From Pukyongiella litopenaei (GTDB taxonomy: Bacteria; Pseudomonadota; Alphaproteobacteria; Rhodobacterales; Rhodobacteraceae): a DNA stretch of 64,000 nucleotides. Position numbers and translations under genes: made by a program. This document shows positions 60,004 through 64,000 of this stretch, one piece after another. The notes under the pieces are model-generated. The model did not search any database, was not told the origin of the DNA, and saw only the letters and a program-made list of their open reading frames with translations. Within the stretch, counting starts at the first letter, position 1. Each line of letters opens with the position of its first letter. The DNA lies in contig NZ_CP043620.1 in NCBI RefSeq assembly GCF_003008555.2, forward strand, positions 1 through 64,000, written 5' to 3'.

Positions 60004-60748
60004 TGGCAGGCTCCTCATGCGCGTGTGTCGCGCGTCGGTCAGTCTTGAGGCGGTCGCTGCGGAAACCACGAACGCGCGCATTCATCCAGTGGCGTATGAT
60101 ATGACGGTAAAGGGCACCACGCAGCCATCCAAAGGATTGCTCATGGGAAAAATAGAAGGCGTCCGGCGTATCAAACACGCCGAAATCCTGCACGATGCCG
60201 GTTTTCTGAATGTAGGTATCTTCTCCGTTCCAGGCGACGGGAGGCGCGCCAAGGCAATCCGTGCCCGCGCCATAACCGCAGAGACTTTCTGTGTCCGAGA
60301 ATGACGTTTGCAGGACATCGAGGAAAGCGTCATCCAGGATGAAGCCTTCAAGGTTGATCCAGGCACCTTGAAATTCGATCTCGACCCATGAGTGGAGAAT
60401 TTCCTGCGGAGCAAGCGGATACACCAGCTCAGGGACAACACCGCGCTGCAAGCCTTTGTGGATCGTAAACCCATGCAACCGGCAACGAATGCCGACACCA
60501 CGCAGCAGCGCCATCAAGAGCGTGCTTTTGGTATTGCACTGCCCATAGCCGTCGGAAAGCACTTCGGATGCGGGGATGTCGTCAGCTCGATTGTATCCGA
60601 ACGCGATTTCATTCCGAACGAAATCATAGGCAGCTCCGATCCGATCGTATTCGGATAAGCCGCGCCAGCTGCGGTTCTCAATTAGACGCGCAAGAGGCGC
60701 GGCATCAAAATCCAGTAGTTTGGTGGGTACAAGTAGGGGGTCGATCAT
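59993..60748 (-). CDS. transglutaminase-like protein
   Basis: 251 residues from ATG 60748. Transglutaminase/protease-fold residues: Cys in GYGQCNTKSTLLMALLR, His in ILHSWVEIEF, and a following acidic strand (WINLEGFILDD). No signal peptide. It is controlled by a MerR-type promoter and lies with metal exporters, so it probably belongs to the metal response; its substrate is unknown. Confidence 0.78.
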   Translation of the reverse strand: MIDPLLVPTKLLDFDAAPLARLIENRSWRGLSEYDRIGAAYDFVRNEIAFGYNRADDIPASEVLSDGYGQCNTKSTLLMALLRGVGIRCRLHGFTIHKGLQRGVVPELVYPLAPQEILHSWVEIEFQGAWINLEGFILDDAFLDVLQTSFSDTESLCGYGAGTDCLGAPPVAWNGEDTYIQKTGIVQDFGVFDTPDAFYFSHEQSFGWLRGALYRHIIRHWMNARVRGFRSDRLKTDRRATHAHEEPANAT

Positions 60749-60783
60749 CTGCAACGGGTCGCTCCTCGAATCGTCTTGGAACA

Positions 60784-60814
60784 AGACTAATTGCTATAGT
60801 CACTATAGCTTCAA
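60784..60814 (-). promoter_or_regulatory. MerR-type promoter before the transglutaminase-CDF operon
   Basis: On the minus strand TTGAAG (60814-60809) and TAGTCT (60789-60784) are 19 bp apart. The spacer holds the dyad GCTATAGT-G-ACTATAGC (60793-60809). A long spacer with a central dyad is the mark of activation by MerR regulators. Confidence 0.7.
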
Positions 60815-60843
60815 TCCTTTCTTTCAGAAAGAATCTCCCGCAA

Positions 60844-61443
60844 CTATTTGTCCGTGTGAACCGCTTTGTGGTGTTCGCCGTGTGCGTCGCGCAGGATGTC
60901 GATACCGCCCCAGGCCGCGATCCCGGCGACGATCACACCGACGACAAGGTCCGGCCAGTTGGTTCCTAGCCAAGCGACGAGGCCACCGGCCACGACGATC
61001 CCGAGGTTCGCGGCGAAATCGTTGTAACTGAAGGTGTTGGCCGCGCGGATATTGACGTTTGGATTTTTGAGCTTAGCGAGCAGCCAAACGCAGACTGCGT
61101 TGATAGCCGCCGCGATCAGGGCCATTGCAATCATGATCGTCCCGAGCGGATCTGACCCACCGATGTAGCGGCGCCACGCATCGTAGAGGATGCCTGCAGC
61201 GAACAGGATCAGCAGCCCGCCGGAAACGTTCGCCGCCCCGCGTTTCCATTTGGCGGATCGGGACAAAGCGAAAAGGCTGATCGCGTAGACGAAGCTGTCG
61301 GAGAGGTTATCGAGCCCGTTGGCGATCAGGGCACTTGAGTCGCCGAAGGCGCCTGTTGCGAAAAAAGCCACGGCCAAACCGATATTGAGCGCCAGAACGA
61401 TCCAAAGCGTCCGTCTCTCCATTGAATCTTGTCTAGCGGCCAT
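60844..61443 (-). CDS. small CDF-like cation transporter
   Basis: 199 residues from ATG 61443 (GTG 61473 possible). Five to six membrane helices; metal-site residues in LIANGLDNLSDSFVYAI and FSYNDFAANLGIV. It ends soon after the last helix (DILRDAHGEHHKAVHTD), so it lacks the usual cytoplasmic domain but has a His-rich tail. It follows merR on the same strand. Confidence 0.85.
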   Translation of the reverse strand: MAARQDSMERRTLWIVLALNIGLAVAFFATGAFGDSSALIANGLDNLSDSFVYAISLFALSRSAKWKRGAANVSGGLLILFAAGILYDAWRRYIGGSDPLGTIMIAMALIAAAINAVCVWLLAKLKNPNVNIRAANTFSYNDFAANLGIVVAGGLVAWLGTNWPDLVVGVIVAGIAAWGGIDILRDAHGEHHKAVHTDK

Positions 61444-61525
61444 TTTGTGGTTCCAGCTTGTGTTGTACGACACATTAACTTCTGCGGCAGATCTGCGTTC
61501 CAGCCGGAATGTTGGCTGAATTCCT

Positions 61526-61954
61526 TCAGGCCCCGATTTCCTCGTGTTCGGTCAAGCATTCCGAATGGTCCCGCAACACCTCAAGCACCTTGCAATCTCC
61601 CGTCCGCCCGCCGCTGCATTCGTGAACCATGCGTTTCAGTTCCGTGCGCAGCGCCTTCAGGCGGGCCATGCGCTGCTCCACCTGTTTGAGCTGGCGACGC
61701 GCGATGGCATCAGCCTCATCACAGGGCCGGTTGGGATGGTCGCTGAGGTCGAGCAGCTCGCGGATCGCATCGAGCGAGAAACCGAGTTGTCGCGAATGGC
61801 GGATGAAGGACAGCCGGTCGAGCTGTGCATTGTCGTAGCGCCTCTGCCCGCCTTCGGTCCTGCCAGGTTCGGGCATGAGCCCAATCTGTTCGTAGTACCG
61901 GATGGTCTGCACCTTCGTGCCAGTCTTCTTTGACAGAGTACCGATCGTGAGCAT
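61526..61954 (-). CDS. MerR-family metal-responsive regulator
   Basis: 142 residues from ATG 61954 with GGAGG six bases upstream. N-terminal MerR helix-turn-helix (IGTLSKKTGTKVQTIRYYEQ). Metal-binding Cys in HPNRPCDEAD and ECSGGRTGDC, the pattern of Zn/Cd/Pb-type members rather than CueR. It is the obvious activator for the 19-bp-spacer promoters at 60784 and 62060. Confidence 0.9.
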   Translation of the reverse strand: MLTIGTLSKKTGTKVQTIRYYEQIGLMPEPGRTEGGQRRYDNAQLDRLSFIRHSRQLGFSLDAIRELLDLSDHPNRPCDEADAIARRQLKQVEQRMARLKALRTELKRMVHECSGGRTGDCKVLEVLRDHSECLTEHEEIGA

Positions 61955-62059
61955 TTTCGCCTCCATGAAAAAGATACAGTTTGTGTAGGTTTTGCCGTCG
62001 GAATAAACAAGTGTCGGTTTCACAGACGCGTGAGTTCAAGCTATACCATGATTTCGTGC

Positions 62060-62090
62060 TTGAACCTCTAGCGGCTAGAGGATGTATCCG
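62060..62090 (+). promoter_or_regulatory. MerR-type promoter before the SCO-Dsb operon
   Basis: TTGAAC (62060-62065) and TATCCG (62085-62090) are 19 bp apart. The perfect dyad CCTCTAGC-G-GCTAGAGG (62065-62081) covers the spacer. Confidence 0.72.
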
Positions 62091-62125
62091 CACTTGCAAT
62101 AAGAATCAAAAACAGGCGAACAGGA

Positions 62126-62728
62126 TTGTCCCTTACATCGGCACAGAAGTTTCTTTGGGTTTTGGCAGGCGTGGCAGCGCTTGCCTTCGTATGGCTCTTG
62201 CTATGGTCCGATTATCGTGCCGATAGCGCCCGAACTGACGCCGAGCCGCCTTTTTTCGCTGAGTTCGAACTGACGGACCACCAGGGTATGGTTCAAACCG
62301 AGGAGGACTTTGCGGGGCGCTGGATGCTGGTTTTTTTCGGCTTTACCAACTGCCCCGACGTCTGCCCGACGACCCTATCTGAGGTCGCGGCGGTGATGGA
62401 CGGTCTGGGCGACGATGCCGCCAAGGTCCAGCCGATTTTCATCACCATCGACCCCGAACGGGACACGCCCGCCGCACTCGCCGAATACGTCCCGCTGTTC
62501 GATGCGGGCATCATCGGTCTGACCGGCACGCCGGAACAGATCGCCGCCACATCCGAGACGTTTCCGATCTTCTTTGAACGCGTCGAAGAGGCTGCGGCGC
62601 CGGATGGTTACACGATGGGCCACACGTCGCATTTGTTCCTCTTCGATCCCGACGCGGGCTTCGCCGACTCGTGGCCCTACGGCACCTCCGCCGAAGAGAT
62701 ACTCGCCGATCTGGAAGAGAGGTTCTGA
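62126..62728 (+). CDS. SCO1/SenC-family copper-binding thioredoxin-fold protein
   Basis: 200 residues from TTG 62126. One N-terminal membrane anchor (about 9-27); copper/redox motif GFTNCPDVCPTTLSE; distal His in GHTSHLFLFDP. SCO proteins deliver copper to cytochrome oxidase CuA or act as periplasmic thiol reductants. First gene of the operon with dsbB, dsbA and pcuAC. Confidence 0.9.
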   Translation: MSLTSAQKFLWVLAGVAALAFVWLLLWSDYRADSARTDAEPPFFAEFELTDHQGMVQTEEDFAGRWMLVFFGFTNCPDVCPTTLSEVAAVMDGLGDDAAKVQPIFITIDPERDTPAALAEYVPLFDAGIIGLTGTPEQIAATSETFPIFFERVEEAAAPDGYTMGHTSHLFLFDPDAGFADSWPYGTSAEEILADLEERF

Positions 62729-62733
62729 CCGAC

Positions 62734-63156
62734 ATGAACCGTATGTCCGGAGAAACAGCCCTCGGGCTGGCGTGGATCATCGCGCTCGTCGCCTCGCTTG
62801 CCGTGCTTTTTGTCGGCGAGGTGCTGGGGCAGACGCCCTGTGTGCTGTGCTGGTTCCAGCGCGCCTTCATGTTCCCCTTGGCCATTGTCCTCGGGCTCGG
62901 CCTTTGGTGGCGGGACGGCCGCGTGGGGCGCTACGGCATCGCATTGGCGCTTGGCGGCGGCGCAATCGCCCTCTGGCACATGGGGCTGTACGTCGGTCTT
63001 GTTCCCGAACGCGTCCAGCCCTGCACGGCCACCGGCCCCTCTTGCACCGATGACAACCAACTGGTCTTCGGCATCCCTATCCCGCTGATGGCGCTCGCCG
63101 CCTTCGCGCTGATCGGGGCGCTGTCGGCCCTTTCATTGAAGGACACACGAACATGA
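62734..63156 (+). CDS. dsbB: DsbB-family disulfide bond formation protein
   Basis: 140 residues with four membrane helices. First Cys pair CVLC (residues about 36-39), second pair in QPCTATGPSC. It reoxidises the partner DsbA using quinone. Starts 5 bp after the SCO gene and overlaps the next gene by ATGA. Confidence 0.9.
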   Translation: MNRMSGETALGLAWIIALVASLAVLFVGEVLGQTPCVLCWFQRAFMFPLAIVLGLGLWWRDGRVGRYGIALALGGGAIALWHMGLYVGLVPERVQPCTATGPSCTDDNQLVFGIPIPLMALAAFALIGALSALSLKDTRT

Positions 63157-63812
63157 ATCGACGCGGCCTGATCCTGTCCGTTCTTGCCCTCGGCGCCGCC
63201 GGTTTCGGCGGAGCCACCTGGTTTGCAATCCGCCCCGGCCCAGTGGCCGAAGCGGAGCCCGTTGCTCCGGAACTTGCGGAGGCGATGATCCGCCCCTACT
63301 CGCCCATCCTCGGGCCTGCGGATGCGCCCGTCACGATCGTCGAATTCTTCGATCCGGCCTGCGAGGCCTGTCGCGCCTTTCATCCCATCGTGAAGGACAT
63401 CATGGCCGAGCATGGGGAAGCTGTCCGCGTCGTGATCCGCTACACGCCCTTCCACGGCGCGGCATCCGAGGAAGCCATCCGCGTGCTCGAAGCGGCGCGC
63501 ATGCAGGACGTTTACGTGCCGGTGCTCGAGGCCGTTCTGCGGGAACAGCCGAGATGGGCGTCGCACGGTGCCCCGGCGCCTGGCCTGATCCTTCAGATCG
63601 CCGCCACGGCCGGACTCGATGCCGAAGCCGCGCGCACGCAAATGCTGGCACCCGGTGTCGTGGCGATCCTTAACCAGGATCGTGCTGACGTCGAGGCCGT
63701 GGGAATTCGCCAGACGCCCACATTCTTTGTGAACGGCAAGCCGCTCGATCCATTCGGGGAGGCAGAGTTGCGTCGTCTGGTGGCCGCCGAAGTCGCTGCC
63801 GCGCAAAGCTGA
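63153..63812 (+). CDS. DsbA/DsbG-like thioredoxin-fold oxidoreductase
   Basis: 219 residues with an N-terminal signal or anchor (LILSVLALGAAGFGGATWF). Active-site FFDPACEACRAFHP (CEAC) and cis-Pro loop GIRQTPTFFVNG. It overlaps dsbB, implying a dedicated oxidant pair for this operon. Confidence 0.9.
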   Translation: MNRRGLILSVLALGAAGFGGATWFAIRPGPVAEAEPVAPELAEAMIRPYSPILGPADAPVTIVEFFDPACEACRAFHPIVKDIMAEHGEAVRVVIRYTPFHGAASEEAIRVLEAARMQDVYVPVLEAVLREQPRWASHGAPAPGLILQIAATAGLDAEAARTQMLAPGVVAILNQDRADVEAVGIRQTPTFFVNGKPLDPFGEAELRRLVAAEVAAAQS

Positions 63813-63835
63813 ATGGAAAGGGCAGGATCAGAACG

Positions 63836-64000
63836 ATGAAAAAGTATATTTTGACTGGCACACTGGCCGCGCTTTTGACCCTTGGAGGGCTCTCGGTGCC
63901 CGCGCTGGCCGGACCCGAGGATGTTGTCGTCGAGAACGCGTGGTCCCGCGCCTCCATCGGGATGAACCGTCCCGGGGCCGCTTACATGACGATCCGCAAC
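63836..64000 (+). CDS. PCu(A)C copper chaperone (5' part only)
   Basis: Starts at ATG 63836 behind AGGATC and runs off the window. A signal peptide (MKKYILTGTLAALLTLGGLS…) is followed by VENAWSRAS and NRPGAAYMTI, the opening of the DUF461/PCuAC copper-chaperone fold. Together with SCO it loads copper into oxidases. Confidence 0.85.
   Translation, partial: MKKYILTGTLAALLTLGGLSVPALAGPEDVVVENAWSRASIGMNRPGAAYMTIRN

Noticed and set aside
1-64000. CRISPR arrays, tRNA and rRNA genes
   Set aside because: No regularly spaced short direct repeats and no tRNA- or rRNA-like sequence were noticed on reading; a dedicated search was not possible.

Overview
The window looks like part of a large, GC-rich plasmid (or chromid/integrated plasmid) from an alphaproteobacterium, most likely a Rhodobacterales/Paracoccus-type host. 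It opens inside a repABC replicon: the 3' end of repB, then repC, with two identical 16-bp palindromes just after repC that look like parS sites. It also carries a VirB/VirD4 conjugation system of alphaproteobacterial type. No rRNA, tRNA or CRISPR array was seen.

Layout. 1-1.9 kb: replication and partition. 2-18 and 24.3-28.8 kb: a plasmid 'establishment/DNA-handling' block (ParB-like protein, SSB, DUF932, RadC, several small conserved proteins, a strawberry-notch (SNO) helicase-methylase, a Toprim protein, a DUF2493 protein, a WGR protein). Toxin-antitoxin loci (Xre-RES, AbiE) are interspersed. Several genes of this block share structured 5' leaders: three copies of one two-stem hairpin with compensating base changes, and two copies of a second leader. 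18.07-24.38 kb: a 6.3-kb mobile element splits the SNO gene. It has perfect 176-bp terminal inverted repeats, a trio of overlapping tyrosine recombinase genes (RIT organisation) and a convergent cargo gene for a TOTE-type archaeo-eukaryotic primase fused to an SF2 helicase. Removing it restores the SNO reading frame exactly.

28.9-43.8 kb: a defence/conflict region. It holds a three-gene operon (unrecognised protein + Xre antitoxin + RES toxin), a large Eco57I-like restriction-modification protein, a Fic gene and a relaxase gene that are both cut at the same breakpoint, VirD4/TraG, a small PD-(D/E)XK-like protein, and a scar in which the start of a TrlF-like PHP/ATPase gene is joined to the remnant of a Qat anti-phage operon (qatC 5'-truncated, qatD intact).

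43.9-55.2 kb: a VirB type IV secretion operon on the minus strand (virB1, 2, 3, 4, a VirB7-like lipoprotein, a VirB5-like protein with an internal lytic transglycosylase domain, virB5, 8, 9, 10, 11, a small exported protein and virB6), mostly with 1-14 nt overlaps. A 31-bp element in its promoter region recurs upstream of a secreted-protein gene at 56.7 kb. 55.7-56.2 kb: a ParDE-like toxin-antitoxin pair. 57.6 kb: a winged-helix protein.

58.7-64 kb: a metal/redox block. It has a broken SpoIIAA-like gene, a CDF metal exporter, a transglutaminase-like protein, a second small CDF-like transporter and a MerR regulator, then a SCO/DsbB/DsbA/PCuAC operon for periplasmic copper delivery and thiol chemistry. 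Two promoters here have the 19-bp spacer and central dyad typical of MerR control.
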